NCBI RefSeq assembly: GCF_016862315.1
Contig: NZ_BOMS01000035.1
Location: forward strand, 1-64,000
DNA length: 64,000 nucleotides
Origin: Actinoplanes palleronii
GTDB taxonomy: Bacteria; Actinomycetota; Actinomycetes; Mycobacteriales; Micromonosporaceae
Reading direction: 5' to 3'
Made by a program: the position numbers and the translations under genes. The notes under the pieces are model-generated. The model was not told the origin of the DNA. It made no database searches and saw only the letters and a program-made list of their open reading frames with translations. How positions within the stretch are numbered: the stretch's first letter is position 1; every line of letters starts with the position of its first letter. This document shows, one piece after another, positions 24,372-33,157 of this stretch.

Positions 24372-24911
24372 TCAGGCGCCCTTGGCGCCCGCCCGCTCGA
24401 TCTCTACCCGCTCGATCACAACGTCCTCGCGCGGCTTGTCGCCGGGACCGGTCGAGGTGGTCGCGATCGAGTCCACGACCTTCGCCGACTGCTCGTCCGC
24501 GACCTGGCCGAAGATGGTGTGCCGACGGTTCAGGTGCGGGGTCGCGCCGACCGTGATGAAGAACTGCGAGCCGTTGGTGCCGGGGCCCGCGTTCGCCATC
24601 GCCAGCAGGTACGGCCGGTCGAAGGAGAGCTCCGGGTGGAACTCGTCACCGAACTGGAAGCCCGGGCCGCCCCGGCCGGTGCCGGTCGGGTCGCCCATCT
24701 GGACCATGAAGCCGCTGATCACGCGGTGCGAGATGGTGCCGTCGTAGTACGGTCCGCTGCCCGGCTGACCGGTGCGCGGGTCCGTGTAAGCCTTCGTGCC
24801 CTCGGCGAGTTCGACGAAGTTGCGGACGGTCTGCGGGGCGTGGTCCGGGAACAGCTGGAGCCGGATCGGACCATGGTTGGTGTGCAGGGTGGCGTAAATC
24901 GTCTCGGCCAC
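24372..24911 (-). CDS. ppiA: Cyclophilin-type peptidyl-prolyl cis-trans isomerase
   Basis: A 179-residue cytoplasmic cyclophilin. Active-site signatures are FHRV-like SHRVISGFMVQMGDPTGTGRGG, then MANAGPGTNGSQFFITVG and HTIFGQV, covering the Arg, Phe, Gln and His of the proline pocket. It speeds prolyl isomerisation in protein folding. GTG 24911 is chosen because GGGAG lies 6 nt upstream and family proteins start M-A-E-T. It precedes the rhomboid gene by 22 nt, so the two probably form an operon. The symbol follows the actinobacterial orthologue position and is tentative. Confidence 0.93.
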   Translation of the reverse strand: MAETIYATLHTNHGPIRLQLFPDHAPQTVRNFVELAEGTKAYTDPRTGQPGSGPYYDGTISHRVISGFMVQMGDPTGTGRGGPGFQFGDEFHPELSFDRPYLLAMANAGPGTNGSQFFITVGATPHLNRRHTIFGQVADEQSAKVVDSIATTSTGPGDKPREDVVIERVEIERAGAKGA

Positions 24912-25043
24912 GGGTACTCCCGTCTGCGAAGTTCGGAAAATGTTCTCGTCAGGTCGGATCCTCCCCCATGTGTCTGATCCGGCCGCGCGGGGGTACCCGA
25001 GAAGGCAACATGAGCTGGGAACAGACCACAGGAGGTGGCACTG

Positions 25044-25646
25044 ATGTTCGCAACGATGCGCCGTAAGCGCCGGAGTGCGCAGATGCGTGACGAGCTCGGT
25101 CAGAGCGTGGATCACTTCAAGCGCGCCGCTTCGCTTGCCGCTCTGGAGACCAGCGCGACCGTCGGCCCCAGGTTCAACGCCGCGGTCGAGCGGGTCCAGC
25201 CGGTGGCCGGTAAGGCGAAGGACACGGCGTCGCAGAGCTGGGACAGTGCCCTCGCGGCGCTGACCCCGCTGGTCACGGCCGCGACCGACAACGTCCGGCA
25301 GGCCGGCAAGACAACCAAGAAGATCTCCAAAAAGGAGATCAAGGCACAGCGCAAGCGGGCCGAGAAGCTGCAGGCCCGCGCCGAGAGGGCGCTCGGCCGC
25401 AAGAAGAGCAACCGCGGCGGCAAGCTCGCCGGGTACGCCCTGCTCGGCACGGCTGTCGGTGTCGGCGCCGCCTGGTACGTCAAGCGTCGCAACCAGGCGC
25501 AGTGGGAGGAGTACGACGCGGCGCCCAGCCCGACCACGGTCACCGGCGCGGACGACGCGGCGTTCGAGCCCCTTGAGCCGACCGTCTACACGTCGGCCAA
25601 CGGCACCTCGGCCGACCCGATCGGCAAGACCGACCCGCTGAAGTAA
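25044..25646 (+). CDS. DUF5324-like membrane-anchored protein
   Basis: A 200-residue protein with a long Lys/Ala-rich helical N-terminal region (residues 1-120, several KK/KR clusters), one membrane helix (about 132-148, LAGYALLGTAVGVGAAWYV) and an acidic, disordered tail. This layout and its position next to ppiA match actinomycete DUF5324 proteins. GGAGG (25031-25035) precedes ATG 25044 by 8 nt. Possible DNA or membrane scaffolding; no function is known. Confidence 0.8.
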   Translation: MFATMRRKRRSAQMRDELGQSVDHFKRAASLAALETSATVGPRFNAAVERVQPVAGKAKDTASQSWDSALAALTPLVTAATDNVRQAGKTTKKISKKEIKAQRKRAEKLQARAERALGRKKSNRGGKLAGYALLGTAVGVGAAWYVKRRNQAQWEEYDAAPSPTTVTGADDAAFEPLEPTVYTSANGTSADPIGKTDPLK

Positions 25647-25664
25647 TCCGTCAGTGGTGTCTGC

Positions 25665-26648
25665 TCAGTGCCGGCGGGCCCGTTCCGGATCCAGGAGCGG
25701 GCCGGCCGGCAGCAGCGTCACCAGTTCGGCAGGCACCGGCACCGGGCGTACGTCCGGGTAGCCGAGTGTGACCAGCAACTCCCGGCTCGCCAGTGGATAG
25801 GCGCGCCCCTCGTCGGTGACCACCTGGACCGCACCGGTCGGTGACGTCACCACGGCACCGTGGCCGCGGGGCACGTACACCGGGGTACCCGACGGCACCG
25901 CCGGGTTCAGCCGCACGCTCGCCGGCCCGTCCGCCGGGCGGGTGACACACGCCCGTACCGGAGGATCCGCGATCGCGGGCACCGGCGGGCTGATCAGATC
26001 CGGTCCGGCCGGCACCGCGTCGATCCACGCCGCCGCGACCGGCCAGGCAGTCCCGCGCATCGTGCTGTCCACCCGGAACCGTCGGCCGTCGTGCACCAGG
26101 AACGTCCGACCGGCCGGGTCCCGCACCAGCAGCGCCCGGTCGGTGACCGGCGGCCCGTCCGGGGTGAACCCGACCAGCAGCGTGCTCGCGCCGTTCTCGG
26201 TGCAGACCGTCCAGGCGCCGCCGAGCAGGTTCCCCGCCGTCGGCAGCGCGTCCGGCGCGTCCGGAATGCCCAGCGTCGCACCCAGTGGAACCTCGGCCAG
26301 CCGCGCCGCCGTGACAGTTTTCACACCCGGTCTCGGGCCGGCCGCCAGCAGCAGACCGGACGTGTAGTTGAGCACCGGGTGCAGGCGGCGGTCGGACTCC
26401 AGGTAGACGTACCGCGCGCCGGTGCGCCGGTCCAGCAGCACCGCGGACGGGTCGGTGGGCTCGGCGAGTCCTGCGCCGGCTCCGCTGAGCATCCCGTATC
26501 CGGCCAGAACGCCGGCGGTGAGCGCGGCGAGCAGCACCCCGGTCAGCGCCACCGCACCGGCACGCCGCAGCGGCGGCCGGCTCGGGTCCGCGTCGTGCGC
26601 GATGAGCGCCCCGGTCAGCCGTTCGAGCGCGAACCGCTCCGACGACAT
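25665..26648 (-). CDS. EccB-like type VII secretion protein (orphan)
   Basis: A 327-residue protein. A cytoplasmic N-terminus is followed by one membrane helix (about 30-52) and an extracytoplasmic domain containing DRRTGARYVYLESDRRLHPVLNYTSGLLL, the hallmark stretch of EccB. It is shorter than typical EccB (near 450-500 residues), so C-terminal repeat elements may be missing. No eccC, eccD or mycosin gene is adjacent; the only WXG-like genes in the window are about 8 kb away. It may be a degenerate or specialised T7SS component. Confidence 0.8.
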   Translation of the reverse strand: MSSERFALERLTGALIAHDADPSRPPLRRAGAVALTGVLLAALTAGVLAGYGMLSGAGAGLAEPTDPSAVLLDRRTGARYVYLESDRRLHPVLNYTSGLLLAAGPRPGVKTVTAARLAEVPLGATLGIPDAPDALPTAGNLLGGAWTVCTENGASTLLVGFTPDGPPVTDRALLVRDPAGRTFLVHDGRRFRVDSTMRGTAWPVAAAWIDAVPAGPDLISPPVPAIADPPVRACVTRPADGPASVRLNPAVPSGTPVYVPRGHGAVVTSPTGAVQVVTDEGRAYPLASRELLVTLGYPDVRPVPVPAELVTLLPAGPLLDPERARRH

Positions 26649-26709
26649 CCGGTCATTTTATCGGCTCCGGTCGACCTTTTAGCGCGCCGGACGGCGGGCG
26701 GAGGGGCGC

Positions 26710-27837
26710 TCAGAGCCAGCCGTTGCGCCGGAAAGCGCGGTAGAGCACCACTGTGATCAGCGAGAGGATCGCGACCAGCCCCGGATAGCCGAACCGCCAG
26801 GTGGTCTCCGGCATGTAGTCGAAGTTCATCCCGTAGACCCCGGCCGCGGCGGTCCACACGGTGGCGATACCGGCCCAGGCGGCGATCTTGCGCATGTCGT
26901 TGTTCTGGTCCACCGTCACCTGGGCCAGGCGCGCCTGCAGGATCGAGTTGAGCAGGTCGTCGTACGACGCGACCTGCTCGACCGTACGGGTCAGGTGGTC
27001 CTGCACGTCCCGGAAGTACCGGCGGATCTCCTTGGGCACCACACCCTGGCTCGCGATGATCCCGGAGAGCGGGCGCTGCAGCGGCACCACCGCGCGGCGG
27101 AACTCCACGAGCTCCCGCTTGAGCTGGTAGACCTGCTGGATCGGCGCGCTGCGATCGCGGGAGAAGACACCCTCCTCGATCAGGTCCAGGTCCGCCTCGA
27201 CCTGCTCGGCGACCACGAGGTAGTGGTCGACCACCCGGTCGGTCACCGCGTAGGCCACCGCCCACGGGCCCTGCTGCAGCAACGCCGCGCGCTGCTTCTC
27301 CAGGTCGGCGCGCACCGGGGACATCTCCGAGGCGTCACCGTGCCGGACAGTGATCACGAACTTGTCGGCAATGAAGATCATCATCTGGCCGGTCTCGACC
27401 ACCTGGGAGCTCTCGGTCAGCTCCTGGTGCGGCACGTACCGCGCGGTCCGCAGGACCAGGAAGTGCACCTCGCCGAACTGTTCCAGCTTCGGCCGCTGCT
27501 CGGCCTTGACCGCGTCCTCCACGGCCAGCTCGTGCAGCCCGTAGGTGTGCGCGATGTCGGCCATCTCCAGCTCGGACGGCTCGTGCAGGCCGAGCCAGAC
27601 GAACGCGTCGTCGCGCCGGCGCACCTCGTCGAAGGCCTGGTCCGGGGAGAAGTCACCGGCGATCCGCTCGCCACCGACGTACACCGCGCAGTCGACCACC
27701 GAGGTGCCGGGCGTACCCGGTTCGCCGGAGTCCTCAGGTGTCTCGGCGGAGCCGAGGAAGCGGTTCATCGCCCGGGCCGCCCACGCCTTGGACAACGGCC
27801 GGCCTCGGCTCCACGCGCCGTTCTCACGGTCGCTCAT
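26710..27837 (-). CDS. corA: CorA-family magnesium/cobalt transporter
   Basis: A 375-residue channel subunit. A large cytoplasmic N-terminal domain with a long stalk helix is followed by two C-terminal membrane helices. The signature YGMNF that ends the first helix (AAGVYGMNFDYMPE) is intact and is followed by the acidic MPET periplasmic loop. It forms a pentameric Mg2+ channel. ATG 27837 has a strong GGGGGAGG ribosome-binding site; the frame extends nine codons further without support. Monocistronic by context. Confidence 0.95.
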   Translation of the reverse strand: MSDRENGAWSRGRPLSKAWAARAMNRFLGSAETPEDSGEPGTPGTSVVDCAVYVGGERIAGDFSPDQAFDEVRRRDDAFVWLGLHEPSELEMADIAHTYGLHELAVEDAVKAEQRPKLEQFGEVHFLVLRTARYVPHQELTESSQVVETGQMMIFIADKFVITVRHGDASEMSPVRADLEKQRAALLQQGPWAVAYAVTDRVVDHYLVVAEQVEADLDLIEEGVFSRDRSAPIQQVYQLKRELVEFRRAVVPLQRPLSGIIASQGVVPKEIRRYFRDVQDHLTRTVEQVASYDDLLNSILQARLAQVTVDQNNDMRKIAAWAGIATVWTAAAGVYGMNFDYMPETTWRFGYPGLVAILSLITVVLYRAFRRNGWL

Positions 27838-28040
27838 GCCAACCTCCCCCGGGTGACCCGACAAACCAACCGAGGCTACTTCCTCGGTGCCCGGTCGCGC
27901 CGGGAGGGAGTACCGGAGAGCGTGCCGGAAGAGTTACGACCGGGCGGGCCGCCGCTTGTCGGCGGGGGGTCTGACGCGCGGGGCCCACCCGGGCATGCCG
28001 TATCAGTTACCCGACCGGCCCGGGTGGAAACCAGCGACTT

Positions 28041-29135
28041 TCAGCCGCGTACTTCGTCGATGGCCTCGGCGAGCCGCCGGACACCCTCGTCGATCTGCTC
28101 GACGGTGACCGCCGAATACGCCAGACGCACCGAGTTGTGGCCGCCCTCGAGCAGGAAGTCGCTGCCCTTGACGATCGCGACGCCCTTCTTCATGGCCGCC
28201 GGGAACAGCTTGTCCACGTTGACGTCGGCCGGCAGGTCGACCCAGAGGAAATACCCGCCGTCCGGCTCGGTGAAGGTGGCGCCGGGGATGTGCTTGCGGA
28301 TCGACTCGGCGAGGCGGGTGGCCCGCTCGCCCAGCGCCGCGCTGACCGTCCGGACCGACTTCTCGATGTCACCGGAGACGCAGAACTGGTGCACGATCGC
28401 CTCGGACACCATGCCCGGGGAGATGTAGAGGTTGGTGGCCTTCTTGGCGATCGCGTCGATCAGCGCGGCCGGGCCGACCAGGTAACCGACCCGGACACCG
28501 GGGCAGACCGTCTTGGTGAAGCTGGAGGCGTGCACCACCAGGTTGTTCGAGTCCAGCGAGAGCATCGACGGCAGCGGCTCACCGCGGAACCGGATGTCCA
28601 CGTACGGGTCGTCCTCGAAGATGAGGAACTCGTACTGCTCGGCGAGGGCCAGCAGCGCGTGCCGCTTCTCCTCGGAGAGCGTGAGGCCGGCCGGGTTCTG
28701 GTAGTTCGGGATGATGTGCGCCAGCTTCGGGCGGATCCCGGACTCCAGCAGGGCGCGCAGCTCGTCGACGTCGATGCCGTCCGGCCGCAGCGTCACCTGG
28801 TGCACGGTGGCGCCGAGGTTCTGCAGGTTGAGCAGGGTGCGGTCGTAGGTGGGCTTCTCCACGATCACGTCGTCGCCGGGCTGCACCAGGTGGCCGAAGA
28901 GGAACGCGTCGGCCTGCAGTGAGCCGTTGGTCACGATGACCTGGTCCGGCGACACGCCGTGCTTGTCCGCGATCCACTTGCGCAGCGGGAGATAACCGAC
29001 GGACGTGCCGTAAGCGGTCACGCCGGCCGGATCGGCGTCGAAGGCGCGGATGGCGGCGGCCTTCAGGCCCTCAACGTCGACGATGTCCAGCGACGGAGCA
29101 CCACGGGCGAACGAGATGAGCTGCTCAGCGGTCAT
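28041..29135 (-). CDS. PLP-dependent aminotransferase, class I/II (LysN/MocR-core type)
   Basis: A 364-residue fold-type I aminotransferase. It has YGTSVGYLPLR near the N-terminus, HIIPNYQNPAGLTLS and EDDPYVDIRF in the cofactor domain, and the PLP lysine in HASSFTKTVCPGVRVGY. The sequence resembles 2-aminoadipate or aromatic aminotransferases related to the catalytic half of MocR regulators, but has no DNA-binding domain. The substrate cannot be fixed from sequence. It is divergent from the cytidylyltransferase operon across 148 bp. Confidence 0.92.
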   Translation of the reverse strand: MTAEQLISFARGAPSLDIVDVEGLKAAAIRAFDADPAGVTAYGTSVGYLPLRKWIADKHGVSPDQVIVTNGSLQADAFLFGHLVQPGDDVIVEKPTYDRTLLNLQNLGATVHQVTLRPDGIDVDELRALLESGIRPKLAHIIPNYQNPAGLTLSEEKRHALLALAEQYEFLIFEDDPYVDIRFRGEPLPSMLSLDSNNLVVHASSFTKTVCPGVRVGYLVGPAALIDAIAKKATNLYISPGMVSEAIVHQFCVSGDIEKSVRTVSAALGERATRLAESIRKHIPGATFTEPDGGYFLWVDLPADVNVDKLFPAAMKKGVAIVKGSDFLLEGGHNSVRLAYSAVTVEQIDEGVRRLAEAIDEVRG

Positions 29136-29283
29136 GGTGCCAGCTTAGAAGCAGCCTCTACCCGTTTTTCCCGGTGGCCCGTCAGTGTCCACCTCTCGGT
29201 CGCCCTGCGCGAAGTCCGGGGAAAGGTGAACGGTAGGTATCCTTCCGGGGCACACCTCTCTCTTCGTTGGAAGGATCCACCCC

Positions 29284-30015
29284 ATGATCGGTCTGGTGCT
29301 TGCCGCCGGCGCCGGGCGCAGGTTGCGCCCGTACACGGACACGCTGCCGAAGGCGCTCGTCCCGGTGGACGGGGAGACCACGATCATGGATATCTCCCTG
29401 CGCAACCTCGCCGCAGCCGGCCTGACCGACGTGACCATCGTCGTCGGGTACTGCGCGAGCGCGGTGGAGGAGCGGGTCGACGCCTTCCAGAAGAAGTACG
29501 GCGTGAAGATCTCCCTGGTGCACAACGACAAGGCCGAGGAGTGGAACAACGCCTACTCGCTCTGGCTGGCCCGGGACCACTTCGCCAAGGGCGCGCTGAT
29601 GGTCAACGGCGACACCGTGCACCCGGTCGCCGTCGAGGAGATCCTGCTCGCCAAGCGCGGGCCGAGCATCCTGCTCGCCATCGACAACGTGAAGAAGCTG
29701 GCCGACGAGGAGATGAAGACCGTCTTCAACGCCGACGGCCAGCTCACCAAGATCACGAAGCTGATGGAGCCCGCCGAGGCCTTCGGCGAGTACATCGGCG
29801 CCAACATCATCGAGGCGACCGCCGCGGCCGCGCTGGCCGACGCGCTGAAGACGACCTGGGAGCGCAACCCCGACCTGTACTACGAGGACGGCTTCCAGGA
29901 GTTCGCGAACCGCGGCGGCGAGGTCCGCGCGGCGACCATCGGCGAGCTGCCCTGGGTCGAGGTCGACAACCACGAGGACCTGGCGAAGGCCCGGGACATC
30001 GCATGCCGCTACTAG
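29284..30015 (+). CDS. Nucleotidyltransferase (CTP:polyol/inositol-phosphate cytidylyltransferase-like)
   Basis: A 243-residue sugar-nucleotidyltransferase fold. It has the NTP loop LAAGAGRRLRPYTDTLPKAL (residues about 6-25) and the metal-binding NGDTV. The short length and sequence resemble inositol-1-phosphate or phosphocholine cytidylyltransferases rather than hexose-1-phosphate enzymes. GGAAGGA lies 8-9 nt before ATG 29284. It overlaps the next gene, a glycerol-1-phosphate dehydrogenase, and a CDP-alcohol phosphatidyltransferase follows. The likely product is therefore a CDP-polyol used for lipid synthesis (inference from context). Confidence 0.85.
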   Translation: MIGLVLAAGAGRRLRPYTDTLPKALVPVDGETTIMDISLRNLAAAGLTDVTIVVGYCASAVEERVDAFQKKYGVKISLVHNDKAEEWNNAYSLWLARDHFAKGALMVNGDTVHPVAVEEILLAKRGPSILLAIDNVKKLADEEMKTVFNADGQLTKITKLMEPAEAFGEYIGANIIEATAAAALADALKTTWERNPDLYYEDGFQEFANRGGEVRAATIGELPWVEVDNHEDLAKARDIACRY

Positions 30016-31064
30016 CTCGTAGCGTCCAGACCCCGCTGCACATCGACGTGCGGCGGGGCGCGGTCGCGGACCTCGGCCGGATCCTCGCGGACGGCCGCAT
30101 CTCGGCCGGCGGGGACGTGGCCGTGGTGGTCGGTCCCGGGATCGGCGAGCAGATCGTCGACTTGCTGCGCCCGTCACTGCAGTCGGCGAGCGTCTACGTC
30201 ACCACCGGTGGCACCCTGGACGCCGCCCTGGAGCTGGCCGACAAGCTGCGCTCCGGGCACTTCGACGCGGTGGTCGGCATCGGCGGCGGCAAGACGGTGG
30301 ACACCGCGAAGTACGCCGCCAGCCGCTGGGGCCTGCCGATGGTCTCGGTCGCCACCAGCCTGGCCAACGACGGCATCGCCTCACCGGTGGCCAGCCTGAT
30401 CAACGACGGGATCAAGGGCTCGTACGGGGTGCACATCCCGTTCGGCGTCATCGTCGACCTGGACTTCGTGGAGAACGGGCCGGAGCGGGTCAACCGGGCC
30501 GGCATCGGCGACGTGATCAGCAACATCAGCGCGCTGGCCGACTGGGAGCTGGGCCGTCAGGTCCGCGGCGAGCCGGTCGACGGGCTGGCCGCCTCGCTGT
30601 CCCGGATGGGCGCCGAGGCCGTGCTGAGCATGCCCGGCGACATGTCCGACGACGCGTTCGTCACCGTGCTGGCCGAGGCGCTGATCTCCAGTGGCCTGGC
30701 GATGGCGGTCTGCGGCAGCAGCCGGCCGTCCAGCGGTGGTTGTCACGAGATCATGCACGCCATCGACTCGCTCTACCCGGACACCGCCTCGCACGGCGAG
30801 CTGGCCGGCCTGGGCGCGCTGTTCTGCACGTTCCTGCGCGGCGACCAGCGCCGGTTCGAGCAGATGGCCGACTGCCTGGCCCGGCACCAGCTGCCGCGTA
30901 CGCCGGGTGACGTCGGCCTGACCGCCGAGCAGTTCGTGCGGGCCGTCGAGTTCGCCCCCCGGACCCGCCCGGACCGCTACACGATCCTCGAACATCTGGC
31001 GATGTCGCCGGACGAGACCCAGCAGAGACTGGACGCGTATGAGCTCGCCGTCGCGGCCCGCTGA
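30003..31064 (+). CDS. sn-Glycerol-1-phosphate dehydrogenase-like (AraM/EgsA family)
   Basis: A 353-residue iron/zinc-dependent dehydrogenase. Family features are the NAD-binding GIGGGKTVDTAKYAA, TSLANDGIASPVAS with the metal Asp, and the His-containing GGCHEIMHAIDSL and SHGELAG. Relatives reduce dihydroxyacetone phosphate to sn-glycerol-1-phosphate, the archaeal stereoisomer. ATG 30003 overlaps the end of the cytidylyltransferase gene by 13 bp, and its own 3' end overlaps the next gene by 26 bp. Such overlap is strong evidence of an operon making one compound. Confidence 0.87.
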   Translation: MPLLARSVQTPLHIDVRRGAVADLGRILADGRISAGGDVAVVVGPGIGEQIVDLLRPSLQSASVYVTTGGTLDAALELADKLRSGHFDAVVGIGGGKTVDTAKYAASRWGLPMVSVATSLANDGIASPVASLINDGIKGSYGVHIPFGVIVDLDFVENGPERVNRAGIGDVISNISALADWELGRQVRGEPVDGLAASLSRMGAEAVLSMPGDMSDDAFVTVLAEALISSGLAMAVCGSSRPSSGGCHEIMHAIDSLYPDTASHGELAGLGALFCTFLRGDQRRFEQMADCLARHQLPRTPGDVGLTAEQFVRAVEFAPRTRPDRYTILEHLAMSPDETQQRLDAYELAVAAR

Positions 31065-31770
31065 GCCCGGGCGGGTGCCCACCGCCGCCGACTACTACGC
31101 GGTCAACCGGGGTGGTGGCCTGTTCAGCGAGGCGATCAGCCAGCGGATCGGCTCCCGGCTCTCGGTCTTCGCGTTCAAGAACAAGCTCAGCCCGACCGTG
31201 ATGACCGTCGGCAACCTGGGCATCGGCTGCCTCACCTCGTTCGTGGTGATCGCGGCGGCCGGCCCGGTCGCCGACGGCAGCGGGTTCGGCTGGCTGGTCG
31301 GCCTGATCGCGCTGGTCGGCTGGCAGCTGGCGTACGCGTTCGACTGCTCCGACGGCCAGCTGGCCCGGGTGACCGGCCAGACCAGCGCGGCCGGCGGGCG
31401 GCTCGACGTGCTCTGCGACGTGGCCGTGCAGTCCGCCCTGGTCGCCGCGCTGGCCTCGGTCGCCAAGGCGCAGGAGCCGGACACCCCGGCGTGGCTGCTC
31501 GCCGCGTTCGCGGCCACCTGGATGGTCAACCTGGTCACCTCGGTGATGCAGCACGGCGATCAGGCGTCCAGCATGCTGAGCAGCACGTCGTTGCCGGTCC
31601 GGGCGGTCAAGCTGGTCCGGGACTACGGCGCGGTGATCGCGCTGGCCGGGGTGCTGCTGACCGTGGCGCCGCAGTGGACCGTGTGGTTCGTCGCGCTGTT
31701 CACCCTGATCAACGCGGGCTTCCTGGCCGCGAGCATCGCCTTCACCGGCCGCACCGCCCTGCGAGGCTAA
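31039..31770 (+). CDS. CDP-alcohol phosphatidyltransferase family protein
   Basis: A 243-residue membrane enzyme. It has the full signature D-x2-D-G-x2-A-R-x8-G-x3-D-x3-D at residues 102-127 (Asp 102, 105, 123 and 127) and about six membrane helices. These enzymes transfer a phosphoalcohol from a CDP donor to a hydroxyl acceptor. With the two upstream genes it would complete a pathway from dihydroxyacetone phosphate to a CDP-activated intermediate to a lipid or polyol-phosphate. Three 61-bp repeats follow immediately. Confidence 0.9.
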   Translation: MSSPSRPAEPGRVPTAADYYAVNRGGGLFSEAISQRIGSRLSVFAFKNKLSPTVMTVGNLGIGCLTSFVVIAAAGPVADGSGFGWLVGLIALVGWQLAYAFDCSDGQLARVTGQTSAAGGRLDVLCDVAVQSALVAALASVAKAQEPDTPAWLLAAFAATWMVNLVTSVMQHGDQASSMLSSTSLPVRAVKLVRDYGAVIALAGVLLTVAPQWTVWFVALFTLINAGFLAASIAFTGRTALRG

Positions 31771-31771
31771 A

Positions 31772-31954
31772 ACCCCCGAGCGTGTGAAGTTTCGGTGCGT
31801 TCCGCACCGAAACTTCACACACAACCCCGCTGCCCGCCGAGCGTGGGGAGTTTGGGCGCGGAGCGCACCAAAAGTTCACACGCAACCGCGCTGTCCGCCG
31901 AGCGTGGGGAGTTTGGGCGCGGAGCGCACCGAAAGTTCACACACAACCCCGCTG
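31772..31954. repeat. Three tandem 61-bp hairpin repeats
   Basis: Units at 31772-31832, 31833-31893 and 31894-31954 are each 61 bp. Units 2 and 3 are nearly identical; unit 1 is divergent in its first half. Unit 1 contains a perfect 18-bp stem (31782-31799 / 31803-31820) with a 3-nt TTC loop; units 2 and 3 have imperfect versions with a GCGGAGCGC core. They fill the gap between two convergent genes, six bases before the glycosyltransferase stop. A related fragment (GTGAAGTTCGGGCGCGGAGC) is near 63520. Confidence 0.92.
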
Positions 31955-31960
31955 CCCGCT

Positions 31961-33133
31961 TCACGTGCGAGCTGCGGCCATCCCGGCGTAGATGTCGATC
32001 AGGCGCTTGGTCAGCACGTCCGGGTGGAAGTGCCGCAGATACCGCTCCCGCGCGCCCACCGCCATCGCCATCGCACCGGCCCGCGCCACCGGCAGCGCCG
32101 CGGCGAGCGCGGAGACCTCCGGCGCCGCCAGCCACCCGGCCGCCTCCGGACCGTCCCCGATCAGGTACGGCACCCCGCCCACGGCGGTGCCGAGCACCGG
32201 CCGCCCGGACGCCATCGCCTCGAGGATCACCGTCGGCAGCACGTCCTCCCAGGTCGGCACGGCCACCACTACGGCCGCCGCCTGCCGGGCCGCGGTCATC
32301 CCGGCCCGGTCCAGCGGACCGAGATAGGTCACGTCGCTCCGGTCCGCGGCGGCCTGCTCGGCCAGATGCCGCAACTCACCGTCGCCGGCGATCCGCAGCG
32401 GGCCGAGCGACCCGTCCGGGTGCTGCCGCCAGGCCTCCAGCAGCAGGCCGAGGCCCTTCTCCGCGGAGAGCCGGGCGCCGTAGAGGAAACCGTCGCCGAG
32501 CGGGTCCGGCTGTCCCGGGTCGGGCAGGCCGTTCGGCTTGATCACGATGCGCTCGGCCGGGATGCCGTAGCTGATCAGGTGCGCGGCGATCTTGTCGGTG
32601 AGCGCGATGTAGCGGTCCACCGAGCGCCAGGTCGGCCGGTGCACGGCCAGCGTGGTCGCCATGATCGCGCTCTGTGCCGCCGAGCCGCGGTAGCACTTGT
32701 TCGTGATCGCCGGCCAGCCGAGCACCTTGCCGCGGCAGTCGTGGCAGTTGTGCCCGTCCCGGAAGTACAGCCCGGACGAGCAGACCTGCCGGTAGTTGTG
32801 CACGGTCTGCACCACCGGGACCTGGTACCGGTGGGCGGTCCGGATCACTCGGGGCGACAGGAGCGGGTACGGGTTGTGCAGGTGCAGGACATCCGGTCGC
32901 TCGGTCTCGATCAGCGCGGCGAGATCGCGCTGCGCGGTGACCCCGAGCATCGGCGAGACCGGCAGCAGCGCCTTCTGCGCCACCGACATCCCCTCGATCG
33001 AGTCGGAGCTCCGCTGGAAAGGGACGACTGACAAGCCCGCTGCACGCAGCTGCTCGATCTCAGTGTCGACGATGACGTTCTCCCCGGAGGGAATCGCCTC
33101 GCGATACCGGTTGTGTGCTACCACCACCTTCAC
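31961..33133 (-). CDS. GT4-family glycosyltransferase
   Basis: A 390-residue GT-B enzyme. It has the N-terminal acceptor domain (HNRYREAIPSGEN, DVLHLHNPYPLLSP), a Cys-rich segment (CSSGLYFRDGHNCHDCRGKV) seen in some GT4 enzymes, and the C-terminal donor domain with GARLSAEKGLGLLLEAW and the E-x7-E motif region PTVILEAMASGRPV. It transfers a sugar from an activated donor, probably for an exopolysaccharide or glycolipid. GTG 33133 is chosen because the fold starts there; the open frame extends far upstream, antisense to fpg. A divergent gene starts only 24 bp away. Confidence 0.9.
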   Translation of the reverse strand: MKVVVAHNRYREAIPSGENVIVDTEIEQLRAAGLSVVPFQRSSDSIEGMSVAQKALLPVSPMLGVTAQRDLAALIETERPDVLHLHNPYPLLSPRVIRTAHRYQVPVVQTVHNYRQVCSSGLYFRDGHNCHDCRGKVLGWPAITNKCYRGSAAQSAIMATTLAVHRPTWRSVDRYIALTDKIAAHLISYGIPAERIVIKPNGLPDPGQPDPLGDGFLYGARLSAEKGLGLLLEAWRQHPDGSLGPLRIAGDGELRHLAEQAAADRSDVTYLGPLDRAGMTAARQAAAVVVAVPTWEDVLPTVILEAMASGRPVLGTAVGGVPYLIGDGPEAAGWLAAPEVSALAAALPVARAGAMAMAVGARERYLRHFHPDVLTKRLIDIYAGMAAART

Positions 33134-33141
33134 GCTCGCAA

Positions 33142-33151
33142 ACGCTACCGT
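33142..33151. promoter_or_regulatory. Overlapping divergent -10 elements (leaderless promoters)
   Basis: TACCGT at 33146-33151 ends 6 nt before the fpg GTG (33158). On the opposite strand TAGCGT (33147-33142) ends 8 nt before the glycosyltransferase GTG (33133). Both fit actinobacterial TANNNT elements of leaderless transcripts and share two bases. No -35 match was established. Confidence 0.5.
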
Positions 33152-33157
33152 GAGGGT

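Noticed and set aside
31772..31954. CRISPR array
   Set aside because: The 61-bp units repeat entirely with no unique spacers, only three units exist, and no cas gene is near.
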